Assembly (NCBI RefSeq): GCF_001815865.1
Contig: NZ_KV822195.1
Location: 1 to 64,000, forward strand
Direction of reading: 5' to 3'
Origin: Abiotrophia sp. HMSC24B09
GTDB lineage: Bacteria; Bacillota; Bacilli; Lactobacillales; Aerococcaceae
DNA: 64,000 nt
Both the position numbers and the translations under genes were made by a program. Every line of letters starts with the position of its first letter. The stretch's first letter is position 1. Below, one piece after another: positions 1 to 8,079 of the stretch. Under the pieces are notes generated by a model. The model was not told the DNA's origin and searched no databases. It saw nothing but the letters and a program-made list of their open reading frames with translations.

Positions 1-30
1 AAGCGACAGATGAAGACTAAAGCCTAGTCA

Positions 31-70
31 AAATCCCTCAGCCTTCTTAGCAAGGACTGAGGGATTTTTT
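31..70 (+). terminator. Intrinsic terminator of an upstream gene outside the window
   Basis: An 11-bp stem pairs AAATCCCTCAG (31-41) with CTGAGGGATTT (57-67), an inner CCTT/AAGG extends it, and a run of six T follows. It closes a transcript entering from the left edge. Confidence 0.85.
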
Positions 71-154
71 CTGCTTAAGCAAGTAAACACTAGGGGCTAG
101 CTAGCCTTGAGCAGGACTCTTGTGCTAGAATACAAGAAAGGAGTGTGACAGGGA

Positions 155-796
155 ATGGAGTTAGGAATCATTGAAGCTTTTGTGCGTCAACGTATGGCGC
201 AAGATAAGACGGGGCATGATATTCAGCACCTTGAGCGTGTGGTTGCCAATGCTCAACGTTTGATGGCAGCTGAATCACAGCCCATAAAAACCTCCATTGT
301 GCTAGCTGCCGCTTGGTTGCATGATGTCATTGATGATAAGGTGACATCGAATCCAGCTCAAGCGCGTAGAGAAGTAGCAGAGCTTCTAATACAAGCAGGA
401 GCAACTTTACCGGAACGAGATGCTATTTTAGAAATTATGGACCGCCAGTCTTTTAGTAAAAACCTGCAAGAAAGGCAATCTCTATCACTTGAAGGGCAAA
501 TCGTACAGGATGCAGACCGATTAGATGCCTTAGGGGCAATTGGTATCGCTCGTACCTTCTATTATGGAGGTTCACGAGGACATGATCTCTATAATGACTT
601 GCCTCCTCGTGATTTGTCCCAGTTAAGTCAAGAAGATTATCGTCAAAATCAGAGCAGTCTTGCGCATTTTGATGAAAAATTATTAAAGTTGGCTGACTTG
701 ATGAATACCGCATCAGGCCGTGCTCTAGCCCAAGAGAGAACTGCTTTTATGCGCCAATACCTGGCACAATTCTGGGCTGAAATCAAAGGAGAATAA
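155..796 (+). CDS. HD-domain phosphohydrolase
   Basis: A 213-aa cytoplasmic protein of the HD superfamily, metal-dependent phosphohydrolases acting on nucleotides or related phosphoesters. Metal ligands are visible as HDIQH near residues 21-25, the HD pair in WLHDVIDD near 54-61, and a distal QDADRLDALGAIG motif near 117-129. This pattern matches the YedJ-type stand-alone HD proteins. AAAGGAG lies 11 nt before the ATG. The gene is 3 nt from the downstream methyltransferase gene, so the two are probably co-transcribed. The substrate cannot be told from sequence. Confidence 0.85.
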   Translation: MELGIIEAFVRQRMAQDKTGHDIQHLERVVANAQRLMAAESQPIKTSIVLAAAWLHDVIDDKVTSNPAQARREVAELLIQAGATLPERDAILEIMDRQSFSKNLQERQSLSLEGQIVQDADRLDALGAIGIARTFYYGGSRGHDLYNDLPPRDLSQLSQEDYRQNQSSLAHFDEKLLKLADLMNTASGRALAQERTAFMRQYLAQFWAEIKGE

Positions 797-799
797 TAG

Positions 800-1981
800 A
801 TGGATACACTAATCGTGAAGAAGAAAGCCAGTCAAGGGCTAAAAAAGGGCAAGGCGCTGATTCAGTTAGCTGACGTCATGGAGCCAGAAGTAGCTGAGCG
901 TCTAGCCGAAGGAAGCATAGTAGGCTTAAAGTCGGTGTCGGGGCAGTGGCTGGGACTTATGCTAGTCGGGCGCCAACAGAAGGGCTTAGGCTGGTTGTTA
1001 ACTCAGAATAGTCAGCTAGACGCTAACTGGTTAGAGCAACGGGTTCAAGCTGCCTTGTCTCAGCGTCAGTCCTATTTTAACCGTTCAGACTTAACGGCCT
1101 TTCGCCTTATCAATGGAGAAGGAGATGGCTTGGGCGGAGTAACAGTGGATTGGTATGCAGGATTTATCCAACTTAACTGGTATTCTCAAGGGATTTATCA
1201 TTACCGCGATGAGCTAGTATCAGCTCTTAAAGCTAATATTCTCAATATCTTAGGAATCTATGAAACCCAGCGCTTTGATCAACAAGTGGCTGAACAAGCT
1301 ATTAACCATCTTGAAGGGCAACTTGCACCTGCCCCAGTCATTATTCGTGAAAATGGTATTCACTATGCTATCCATCTCGGACAGGAATGGATGACCGGAC
1401 TCTTCTTGGATCAACGACAGGTGCGAGACTACGTCATGCAGGGAGCTGCTGGCAAAAGTCTCTTAAACCTCTTCAGTTATACAGGTGGTTTCTCAGTAGC
1501 GGCCGCAATGGGGGGCGCAAGCCAAACCGTTAGCGTAGATGTGGCTAATCGTAGCCTAGCTAAGACCCAGGAAAACTTCGCGCTGAATGGGATAGAGACG
1601 CCTAGCCAAGCGCATGAAATTCGTGTCATGGATGTCTTCGACTATATCCGCTATGCTAAGCGAAAAGGACTGACCTTTGATCGAGTTGTATGTGACCCAC
1701 CTAGTTTTGCGCGAACGAAGAAATATACCTTCTCTGCCCTTAAAAATTATGGCCGGCTTGCGGCAGATCTTTGGTGTTTGGTGGCCCCAGGTGGTCAATT
1801 AGTCTTATCTACCAATCACTCAGCCTATTCTTTAGAGGACTTTAAAGCAGATTGCTTGGCAGCTTGTCCAGACGCTGAACTATTGGCTAGTTTTGGCTTG
1901 GGAGAGGATTTCCCGCGGTCAGAAGATGAGCGCAGTGACTACTTGAAAGTATTAGTCCTGGCCAAGGGGACCAAGGGCTAA
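800..1981 (+). CDS. RlmI-like class I SAM-dependent 23S rRNA (cytosine) methyltransferase
   Basis: A 393-aa protein with an N-terminal PUA-like RNA-binding part and a C-terminal Rossmann methyltransferase domain. The SAM-binding loop is NLFSYTGGFS near residue 222, and the catalytic/substrate motif is VCDPPSFARTKK near 297. Family members such as RlmI/YwbD make 5-methylcytosine in large-subunit rRNA. Length and domain order are normal. It starts 3 nt after the HD gene, with GGAG just inside the end of that gene as its ribosome site. The exact target base is not deducible. Confidence 0.85.
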   Translation: MDTLIVKKKASQGLKKGKALIQLADVMEPEVAERLAEGSIVGLKSVSGQWLGLMLVGRQQKGLGWLLTQNSQLDANWLEQRVQAALSQRQSYFNRSDLTAFRLINGEGDGLGGVTVDWYAGFIQLNWYSQGIYHYRDELVSALKANILNILGIYETQRFDQQVAEQAINHLEGQLAPAPVIIRENGIHYAIHLGQEWMTGLFLDQRQVRDYVMQGAAGKSLLNLFSYTGGFSVAAAMGGASQTVSVDVANRSLAKTQENFALNGIETPSQAHEIRVMDVFDYIRYAKRKGLTFDRVVCDPPSFARTKKYTFSALKNYGRLAADLWCLVAPGGQLVLSTNHSAYSLEDFKADCLAACPDAELLASFGLGEDFPRSEDERSDYLKVLVLAKGTKG

Positions 1982-2071
1982 TTATTGTGATAAGGCGCTT
2001 TAATTTTTAGCTATTCTATGATAGAATTGTAGGGAATAGGTAGCAACCTAATTAGAGGAGGGATTTAAGAT

Positions 2072-3859
2072 ATGCAATGTCCAAACTGTGGCAAGCCAGT
2101 CAGAAGTAAGACGCACTGTGCCCGTTGTGGTTATTCATTTGCGGATAAAAAAGTGGTGAGGGAACCACATTATGAGAATGATGAAGCATTCGATTCGAAT
2201 ACAGTTCTGCCTCATGATGATTTACACCAGACAACGGAGTATGAAGCGTGGCGTAATACCCAAGAAATTCAGAATTTTGATTTTTCATCCCAAGATGATG
2301 AGGAAGAATTAGTTCCTGAATTCAAACCAAAACGTCGTCGTGGTTTCATGCGAGTTATCTTCAGTATTCTACAGATGGTGCTTGTTTTAATTCTTTTATT
2401 CTTGGCTTTCTTATATGGTCCGGAGTTACCTAAGTACTTACCACAAGCCTTGAATGCCGTGGGAATTAAATGGGGAAATCAAAATACTGAAACACCAACA
2501 TCATCAAGCTCTAGCCAAGTAGCGCAGGAGTCCAGCAAGGAAGAATCAAGTAGTACGCCAAACCTTCAAGCCAAAAGTAAACAAGCAGATCTTTCTGCCT
2601 ATCCTTTTGTGACGGTCACTTTGACTTTTGAGCAACCATTAGAGAATTTGACCCGTGATACATTCAAGTTTTCCGTAGATGGTAGCGACTTAACAGACTA
2701 CTCTTTAGTCAAGGAAGCTAACAATTTAGTCTTACGTTATGTGGACCCAAGCTATCAAATTACTAAAGCAACTGGTAGTAAGGTGTCCTTGGCCATCAAG
2801 GCAGACAGCCTTAACTACACCGAACAACTTGAATATCAAACACCGGATTTAGGTCTGAGTCAAGATCAAGTGAAAGCTTTAGAGGCAGCCTTCAAGTCCG
2901 ATGGTAAACAAGTCCTGGCTCTTCAAGAAGTCGGTGGCAAAGCTCCTTACTTATCAAGTACTAAGTCTAGTGACGCATCTAACCTTTTTGCATGGTTTGT
3001 ATTAGCACGGACCTATCAATTGATTGATGAGAAAAAGTTTGAACTAACAACTGAAGTTGAAATTCAAGAAGCTCTCCGTGTAGGGACGGGAGAGACAGCT
3101 ATGGCAACACACGCTATTGGTTCGAAGATTACTATCCAAGAATTAATTGATGCAGTAGTGGTAGCCCAAGATGCAACAGCCATGAATTACTTAATTCAAC
3201 AAGTAGGTGGCGCAAATGAATTGAATCTCTGGCTTAATAGCCAAGGCTACTATTCAACAAAGATTAGTGCTAATCTAGCATTGAATGAGGCGGGTGATAT
3301 TACAGGTGTGACCACAAGTGCCTATGACTTGGCTAATTTGTTGAATCAGCTGGCCCAAGATAAGTTAGTTAATAATAAGGTGAGTGCAGCGCTTAAAGAA
3401 GCCGTTCTTAAGACTCCGGTTTCCACCAAGTTCCCAACAGACCTGAAAGATGTAACACGACGTTATGAAATGACGACACCTGATCAAGTGGGGAGTATGC
3501 ACCATTATGCGGCAATTATTGAGATGAACGGAAAATCCGTGATTGTTGTAGTTCTTGGTGCACCTGGCGAAGGAGAAACCGCGAATACTAATGTGGCTTC
3601 AATCGTGAAGACCTTAGTGGAGTTTGCCCAAGGCCAAACTAATGCAACTGAATCAAGTGCTTCAAGTAGTGAATCATCAACTGCGAGCAACTCATCTGCT
3701 CCTGAGTTGCCTACTCAGGCTGAACTTAACAACCCTAACGTAGAACCTGCACCTGTTTTTGATTATTTCGATGATGATGGTGACGGTGTCCTCGATTCTA
3801 CTCCACGTCAAGGACGTTGGTATTGGGATACAGGTCGCGGTACCTGGCTCTATTACTAA
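2072..3859 (+). CDS. Zinc-ribbon, single-TM protein with degenerate class A beta-lactamase-like domain
   Basis: A 595-aa protein. Residues 1-23 form a zinc ribbon (CPNC and CARC). About residues 92-116 form one membrane helix, and a Ser-rich linker covers about 143-165. Residues 262-500 resemble the serine beta-lactamase-like fold, and a Ser-rich segment leads to an aromatic Asp-rich C-terminus. The ribbon should be cytoplasmic and the hydrolase-like domain outside. Catalysis looks lost: the SDN motif reads QDA (366-368), no K[ST]G triad is seen, and the only SxxK match (SSTK, 295-298) sits about nine residues before the expected helix. A structural or sensing role in the envelope is an inference. 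GAGGAGGGATT precedes the ATG. Confidence 0.7.
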   Translation: MQCPNCGKPVRSKTHCARCGYSFADKKVVREPHYENDEAFDSNTVLPHDDLHQTTEYEAWRNTQEIQNFDFSSQDDEEELVPEFKPKRRRGFMRVIFSILQMVLVLILLFLAFLYGPELPKYLPQALNAVGIKWGNQNTETPTSSSSSQVAQESSKEESSSTPNLQAKSKQADLSAYPFVTVTLTFEQPLENLTRDTFKFSVDGSDLTDYSLVKEANNLVLRYVDPSYQITKATGSKVSLAIKADSLNYTEQLEYQTPDLGLSQDQVKALEAAFKSDGKQVLALQEVGGKAPYLSSTKSSDASNLFAWFVLARTYQLIDEKKFELTTEVEIQEALRVGTGETAMATHAIGSKITIQELIDAVVVAQDATAMNYLIQQVGGANELNLWLNSQGYYSTKISANLALNEAGDITGVTTSAYDLANLLNQLAQDKLVNNKVSAALKEAVLKTPVSTKFPTDLKDVTRRYEMTTPDQVGSMHHYAAIIEMNGKSVIVVVLGAPGEGETANTNVASIVKTLVEFAQGQTNATESSASSSESSTASNSSAPELPTQAELNNPNVEPAPVFDYFDDDGDGVLDSTPRQGRWYWDTGRGTWLYY

Positions 3860-3862
3860 GAT

Positions 3863-3903
3863 AAAAAGCTGAGACAGTAGTAATAGCTGTCTCAGCTTTT
3901 TTT
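3863..3903. terminator. Bidirectional intrinsic terminator
   Basis: AAAAAGCTGAGACAG pairs with CTGTCTCAGCTTTTT, with A- and T-runs on both sides. It separates the converging zinc-ribbon gene and the FUSC-like gene. Confidence 0.9.
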
Positions 3904-3923
3904 AGTCTAAGTTGGCAAATTCT

Positions 3924-4433
3924 CTAGGCCTCTTTCTTGACATGAGGATTGGGAAGCAAACGGTTGACTATAATGGCAATGGCGGAACCGATGATAGCGT
4001 CCAAGATGCGATTAGCGCCATAATCTAAGAGGTGTTCCTTGGGGGTGTTAAGGAAGACGACGAAGAAGGTAGCACTTGAATTAACGACACTAGCGGGGTG
4101 GTTGAAAGCATTACAAAAGACGATAACTAAGAGAATCCCCAAGCTAGCTCCTAAAACCCGATAGATAGGTAAGGGCAGATTCATCCAGAGGGCAATCTGA
4201 GTCAGCAGAATAGCAATCACTACACCTAACGTATTGCCGAAGAGGCGGATGCGCCCAAATTTAACAGAGGTTTCATGTTCGGTCCTCAAGGTGAAAACTG
4301 CTGCAATAGCCGCCAAAACGGCAGGTTGACGATTCAAAAGTTCGAAAAGAGTGATAGTCAAACCAACCGCAATAGTAGTCTTGAAGGTCCGCATGCCCAC
4401 TTTAAAGGATTTGAGGTCGAGATTAAGTTTCAT
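3924..4433 (-). CDS. Small FUSC/aromatic-acid-exporter-like (ArAE_1) membrane protein
   Basis: A 169-aa, almost entirely hydrophobic protein with about five predicted helices (near residues 16-32, 36-47, 66-84, 89-107 and 115-128) and the conserved FTLRTEHETSVKFGRIR loop near 47-63. This is the N-terminal membrane half of the YgaE/ArAE_1 family. The soluble C-terminal half found in longer homologues is absent, so this is a short form. AAAGGAAG precedes the ATG on the minus strand. It is alone between two plus-strand genes. The substrate is unknown. Confidence 0.75.
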   Translation of the reverse strand: MKLNLDLKSFKVGMRTFKTTIAVGLTITLFELLNRQPAVLAAIAAVFTLRTEHETSVKFGRIRLFGNTLGVVIAILLTQIALWMNLPLPIYRVLGASLGILLVIVFCNAFNHPASVVNSSATFFVVFLNTPKEHLLDYGANRILDAIIGSAIAIIVNRLLPNPHVKKEA

Positions 4434-4504
4434 ATAGGGTATCTTCCTTTGTCAGACTTTCTTAGGCTTAAGTGTACCAAAAAAAGAACTTAGGGACAAA
4501 CCAT

Positions 4505-4532
4505 TTGATAGTTCACCTAAAAGGTGTATAAT
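4505..4532 (+). promoter_or_regulatory. Sigma-A promoter of the HTH-like gene
   Basis: TTGATA (4505-4510), a 16-bp spacer and a perfect TATAAT (4527-4532) lie 34 bp before the start codon at 4567. Confidence 0.7.
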
Positions 4533-4566
4533 GGAAGGCAAGTAATCCATTAACGAGGTGATAAAA

Positions 4567-5085
4567 ATGAACCAGGCCCTTATCAGCATTGTACTCAATG
4601 CCGTCAAAGAAAAATATGTAACGGAGAAGGCCTTTTATACAGATAAACTCGGTATCAGCGCTCAGAGCTGGGATCGCTTCAAAAAAGGGGAGCAAGGTCT
4701 CAAATATGAGAATGTTAAAATTCTGTCGACCCTTTTTACAGATTATGAATGGATGCTAGTTCAAAAGGTGGTTCGTAATGCTGAACGTCTGAGTGATGTC
4801 ATGGCCAATCCAGTCAAAGAATACCAGTACCTCAAGTATCAGATAGCCCGCCGTTGGATTCATCAAGGCATGGCCCGTATGGAGTGGCACCACAGCGAAC
4901 CTAATGAGGAAAGCTCAAATCGCAAATCCAACATGATGATTTTACAAGTAATTGCTGATTATCATATCTGGGGTTATAGTGATGTCTTAGAATTACGGTT
5001 ACCAGGCATTATTCGTCAGCAAATTGAGGGCGATGAGATTAAACTCTTGGAATGGTTTGATAACCAATTGAATGGACAGCTGTAG
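4567..5085 (+). CDS. Uncharacterised protein with HTH-like N-terminus
   Basis: A 172-aa soluble, charged protein I do not recognise by name. Residues 18-45 (KAFYTDKLGISAQSWDRFKKG onward) read like an XRE-type helix-turn-helix in which a recognition helix follows LGIS, so it may bind DNA or RNA. The C-terminus contains a conserved-looking RLPGIIRQQIEGDE stretch. The start chosen is ATG 4567, 6 nt after GAGGTG. A GTG at 4558 overlaps that ribosome site and is rejected. It has its own good promoter and sits 37 nt before the glucosaminidase gene. Confidence 0.6.
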   Translation: MNQALISIVLNAVKEKYVTEKAFYTDKLGISAQSWDRFKKGEQGLKYENVKILSTLFTDYEWMLVQKVVRNAERLSDVMANPVKEYQYLKYQIARRWIHQGMARMEWHHSEPNEESSNRKSNMMILQVIADYHIWGYSDVLELRLPGIIRQQIEGDEIKLLEWFDNQLNGQL

Positions 5086-5122
5086 CAACGATTAAGTAAA
5101 TCAAATCCCAAGGAGGTGACCC

Positions 5123-5815
5123 ATGACTAAAAGAGGTAAAAGCTACTATGCTAAAAAGAAAAAGAAGAGTAGCAAGTGGAGCTGGAAAAAAATAAAGACT
5201 CGTTGGCGCAAATTCCGCTTAGCTCTCTATCAAAAATTAGGCAAGGGAACCGTTATGGGGATTGGACTCATGCTGGTATTGTTCTTGACCTATCAAGTTA
5301 TCCAAGATCGAAGCGGTCAACCTGACAACAATACTCAGATTCAACATGTTAGCCGTGAATCGTTTGTTCAAAAGTTAGTTCCTACGGCTCAACGTTTACA
5401 GAAAGAGTATGGAGTTTTGGCTAGCGTTTCCTTGGCCCAAGCCATGGTTGAGTCAGATTTCGGCCAGAGCCAGTTAGCGGCTAATTACTACAATCTCTTT
5501 GGTGTCAAAGCCGCAGCAGACGATCCTAATGGCGTGGATTTAGAGACTAAGGAGTATGTCAATAATGAGTGGATAACCATCGTGGATCGTTTCAAAGTTT
5601 ATAAATCTTGGGAGGACTCCTTGGTTAAGCATGCTGAACTAATTTTTTATGGAACTTCTTGGAACGCTAAGCAGTACCAGGCGGTCTTAGAGGCAAAGGA
5701 CTATCAGTCCCAGGCTCGCGGTCTGCAGTCGTCAGGTTATGCGACGGATCCAGATTATGCTGATAAATTAATTGCAATGATTGAAGAATGGCAACTAACT
5801 CAATATGATCAATAA
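5123..5815 (+). CDS. Membrane-anchored endo-beta-N-acetylglucosaminidase (peptidoglycan hydrolase)
   Basis: A 230-aa protein with a very Lys-rich cytoplasmic N-terminus (1-40), one membrane helix (about 44-62) and an extracellular glucosaminidase (GH73/LytG-like) domain (about 80-225). AMVESDFGQS holds the catalytic Glu, followed by NYYNLFGVKA and later FKVYKSWEDS. It would cut the glycan strand at GlcNAc and remain tethered to the membrane. AAGGAGGTGA is an ideal ribosome site. There are no cell-wall-binding repeats. Confidence 0.88.
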   Translation: MTKRGKSYYAKKKKKSSKWSWKKIKTRWRKFRLALYQKLGKGTVMGIGLMLVLFLTYQVIQDRSGQPDNNTQIQHVSRESFVQKLVPTAQRLQKEYGVLASVSLAQAMVESDFGQSQLAANYYNLFGVKAAADDPNGVDLETKEYVNNEWITIVDRFKVYKSWEDSLVKHAELIFYGTSWNAKQYQAVLEAKDYQSQARGLQSSGYATDPDYADKLIAMIEEWQLTQYDQ

Positions 5816-5891
5816 TTTTAAAATTGTGTAGGTTTCAGTTATAAAGTATGGTAAACTAGTAAGGTGTGAATGAGATAAAGGAGGTGGCATT

Positions 5892-7025
5892 GTGCCAGAA
5901 AAACACTATCCAGGTGAAACAGTAGGGATAATTGGTTCTAGCATTCATGCTGCCCTTCTGGCTCAAGCGGCAGGGAAATTAGGCTACCGTGTAGCGAGCT
6001 TAGTTCTAAATCCAGATAATTTAGTGCGGCAATTTGCAACTTGGCAGACAGTGGCCGAAGCATATGATGAAGCAACCTTGAGATTTTTCGCTGGGCGTAT
6101 TGATACCGTAATTGTAGAGCCGGGACTCTTGTCTAATTTGGCATTTAAGGTTTTAGCCGATATTACGGATGTTACGCTATCGGAAGACTTGCGGGCTATT
6201 GCCACAGACCGTCTGATTGAAAAGGCCTATCTAGATGAGAAACGTTGCTTGGTGGCGCCTTTTGCTATGGTGACTTCGCTAGAGGATGTCAAGGAGGCAG
6301 TGGAGTTTATCGGCTTCCCTTGTTATCTCAAATATACCCAACGGCACATTGAAGCTGTGAGCAGCCATCTCATTCTTTATAGCGAGGCTGACTATGAAGC
6401 TGCTCAAGACAAAATTGCCTTGGGAACCTGTATACTTGAGGCTTGGATTCCTAGCGAAAAAGTAGTCTCCTTGTCGGTGGTTCGGAACGAACGAGGGGAA
6501 CTCCTGGTCTATCCACCATTTGAACAAGTTCAATCTAGTGCGGTGAGTGGAACGCAGGTCCGCTACCCAGTCAAACTCCATGAAGAAGTTGAGCGAGAAA
6601 TCCGTCGCTTGGGGCGCTATTTAGTCGAGACTTTAGCCTTAGTGGGCTGTATGACCATTGATTTTCTGGTGACTTCTGCTGGCGTGGTCTATATTAATAG
6701 TGTTGAGATAGGCGCTAAGGACGCAGCCATGTTTACTCTAGGCGCCATGTCCTTGTCCTGTTATGAAGCCATGGTGCGCTCAGTAGTCGGATTACCTCTG
6801 CCTAGTCTAGTACCTTTGGCTGATGCGGCCATCGCCTTACCTCTAGAAGCCTTAAATGCTGAGCAAGTCATGACCCAATACATGTTACGGACTGACTGGG
6901 GTTTCGCTCTCTTTAATCCAATGGGACGTAATCCTCTGGATTTAGAAGGACAAGTCATTGTCACGGGGGAAAGTTTGGCTCATTGTCAACGTCAGATTGA
7001 GTTGACGGATATCTTGAAAAAATAA
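5892..7025 (+). CDS. PurK-like ATP-grasp protein, probably catalytically altered
   Basis: A 377-aa protein with the fold order of N5-carboxyaminoimidazole ribonucleotide synthase: an N-terminal Rossmann-like part (VGIIGSSIHAALLAQAAGKLG), a central ATP-grasp domain (about 105-290) and a C-terminal subdomain. The residues needed for catalysis are missing. The Gly-rich ATP loop after the LK at 146-147 reads YTQRHIEAVSSH. The Mg/bicarbonate motif normally NEIAPRPHNSG reads NSVEIGAKDAAM (269-280). No purE or other purine gene is nearby. It starts with GTG behind AAAGGAGGTGG. It is probably a paralogue with another role; I do not assign purK. Confidence 0.65.
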   Translation: MPEKHYPGETVGIIGSSIHAALLAQAAGKLGYRVASLVLNPDNLVRQFATWQTVAEAYDEATLRFFAGRIDTVIVEPGLLSNLAFKVLADITDVTLSEDLRAIATDRLIEKAYLDEKRCLVAPFAMVTSLEDVKEAVEFIGFPCYLKYTQRHIEAVSSHLILYSEADYEAAQDKIALGTCILEAWIPSEKVVSLSVVRNERGELLVYPPFEQVQSSAVSGTQVRYPVKLHEEVEREIRRLGRYLVETLALVGCMTIDFLVTSAGVVYINSVEIGAKDAAMFTLGAMSLSCYEAMVRSVVGLPLPSLVPLADAAIALPLEALNAEQVMTQYMLRTDWGFALFNPMGRNPLDLEGQVIVTGESLAHCQRQIELTDILKK

Positions 7026-7026
7026 G

Positions 7027-7056
7027 AAATAGGTAGCCTTATGGCTACCTATTTTT
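7027..7056 (+). terminator. Intrinsic terminator after the PurK-like gene
   Basis: AAATAGGTAGCC and GGCTACCTATTT form a stem around a TTAT loop, ending in a T-run. Confidence 0.88.
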
Positions 7057-7120
7057 GTTTATAAGTGTCAAGAAGTCATTTCTAGCCTTAAGAAAAAATC
7101 CGCCAAACTTAGCCCCAGCC

Positions 7121-7149
7121 TTGCATTCTGAGCTAATTCACGCTAGACT
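7121..7149 (+). promoter_or_regulatory. Probable promoter of the DUF368 gene
   Basis: TTGCAT (7121-7126) and TAGACT (7144-7149) have a 17-bp spacer, about 60 bp before the coding start. Confidence 0.45.
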
Positions 7150-7208
7150 AGAGAACAGGGGTTTCAGGTCCAGCCTGGAGCGACAGATTGTATAAGGAGG
7201 GTTTCCAT

Positions 7209-8048
7209 TTGGTGGAACATCAAGAAGAAAAACAACAACCTTTTCTCTATCGCTTTTTGGTAGGGATACTGATTGGCTCTGGCTTTATTGTGCCAGGAGT
7301 TAGTGGCGGGGCGCTTGCTGCTATCTTTGGAATCTATGAGCGCATTCTTGGTTTCTTGGCCAACTTAACCAAGAACTTCAAAGAAAATATCCTCTATTTT
7401 ATTCCGGTAGGACTGGGGGCGCTTTTCGGTATTGTCCTCTTCTCCTTTGGGGTCAGCTACCTATTAGCTAACTATGCTACTATCGTTTCTTGGTTCTTTG
7501 TCGGCTGTATCCTTGGATCCGCGCCTGCTTTATGGCGGGAAGCTGGTAAAGAAGGGCGCAGCCACAAGGACTTATGGGTCTTAGCTGGATCTTTTATCTT
7601 TGGGATTGTGCTTTTACAGTTTGGTAGCCATCTCTTTAATGGCCAAGTCGAGGCTAACTTCATTTCTTGGTTTATCTCCGGGGCGCTGATTGCTTTAGGG
7701 ATTCTAGTACCTGGCCTTAGCCCATCTAACTTTATCCTTTATATGGGACTCTATGAAAAAATGGCGACAGGATTTAAGCAGTTAGACTTAGCCGTTCTGA
7801 TTCCAATTGGCTTGGGTGGCTTGGCGACCATTATCTTGCTTTCTAAGTTAATTGAGCGTATTTTCCGTAGTCACTATAGTGTCTTCTTCCATTTTATTTT
7901 TGGGATTGTCCTTGCTTCAACGATTGAGATTATTCCAAGAGAGTACATTGGCTTTGGTTTACTCCAATACCTACTCTGCTTCCTTACTCTACTTTTGGGG
8001 ACAGGGATGGGTTGGTGGATGGCCCAGCTTGAAGAAAAATATAAGTAA
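7209..8048 (+). CDS. DUF368 family membrane protein (PopT-like polyprenyl-phosphate transporter)
   Basis: About 279 aa with roughly eight membrane helices and the paired family motifs VPGVSGGALAAIFGIYE near the start and VPGLSPSNFILYMGLYE in the middle, an internal repeat typical of DUF368. Members have been linked to recycling undecaprenyl phosphate across the membrane. Start: AAGGAGG (7194-7200) favours TTG 7209, or GTG 7212 immediately after. A TTG at 7188 lies upstream of the ribosome site and is rejected. Substrate specificity is inferred from family. Confidence 0.82.
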   Translation: MVEHQEEKQQPFLYRFLVGILIGSGFIVPGVSGGALAAIFGIYERILGFLANLTKNFKENILYFIPVGLGALFGIVLFSFGVSYLLANYATIVSWFFVGCILGSAPALWREAGKEGRSHKDLWVLAGSFIFGIVLLQFGSHLFNGQVEANFISWFISGALIALGILVPGLSPSNFILYMGLYEKMATGFKQLDLAVLIPIGLGGLATIILLSKLIERIFRSHYSVFFHFIFGIVLASTIEIIPREYIGFGLLQYLLCFLTLLLGTGMGWWMAQLEEKYK

Positions 8049-8051
8049 AAC

Positions 8052-8078
8052 AAAAGCCCGGGAAACCGGGCTTTTTTC
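8052..8078. terminator. Bidirectional terminator between converging genes
   Basis: AAAAGCCCGG, a GAAA tetraloop and CCGGGCTTTT with flanking A- and T-runs. It serves the DUF368 gene on plus and the AraC-type gene on minus. Confidence 0.92.
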
Positions 8079-8079
8079 T

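Noticed and set aside
3505..3690. Minus-strand ORF within the zinc-ribbon gene
   Set aside because: Antisense shadow without ribosome site or recognisable protein.
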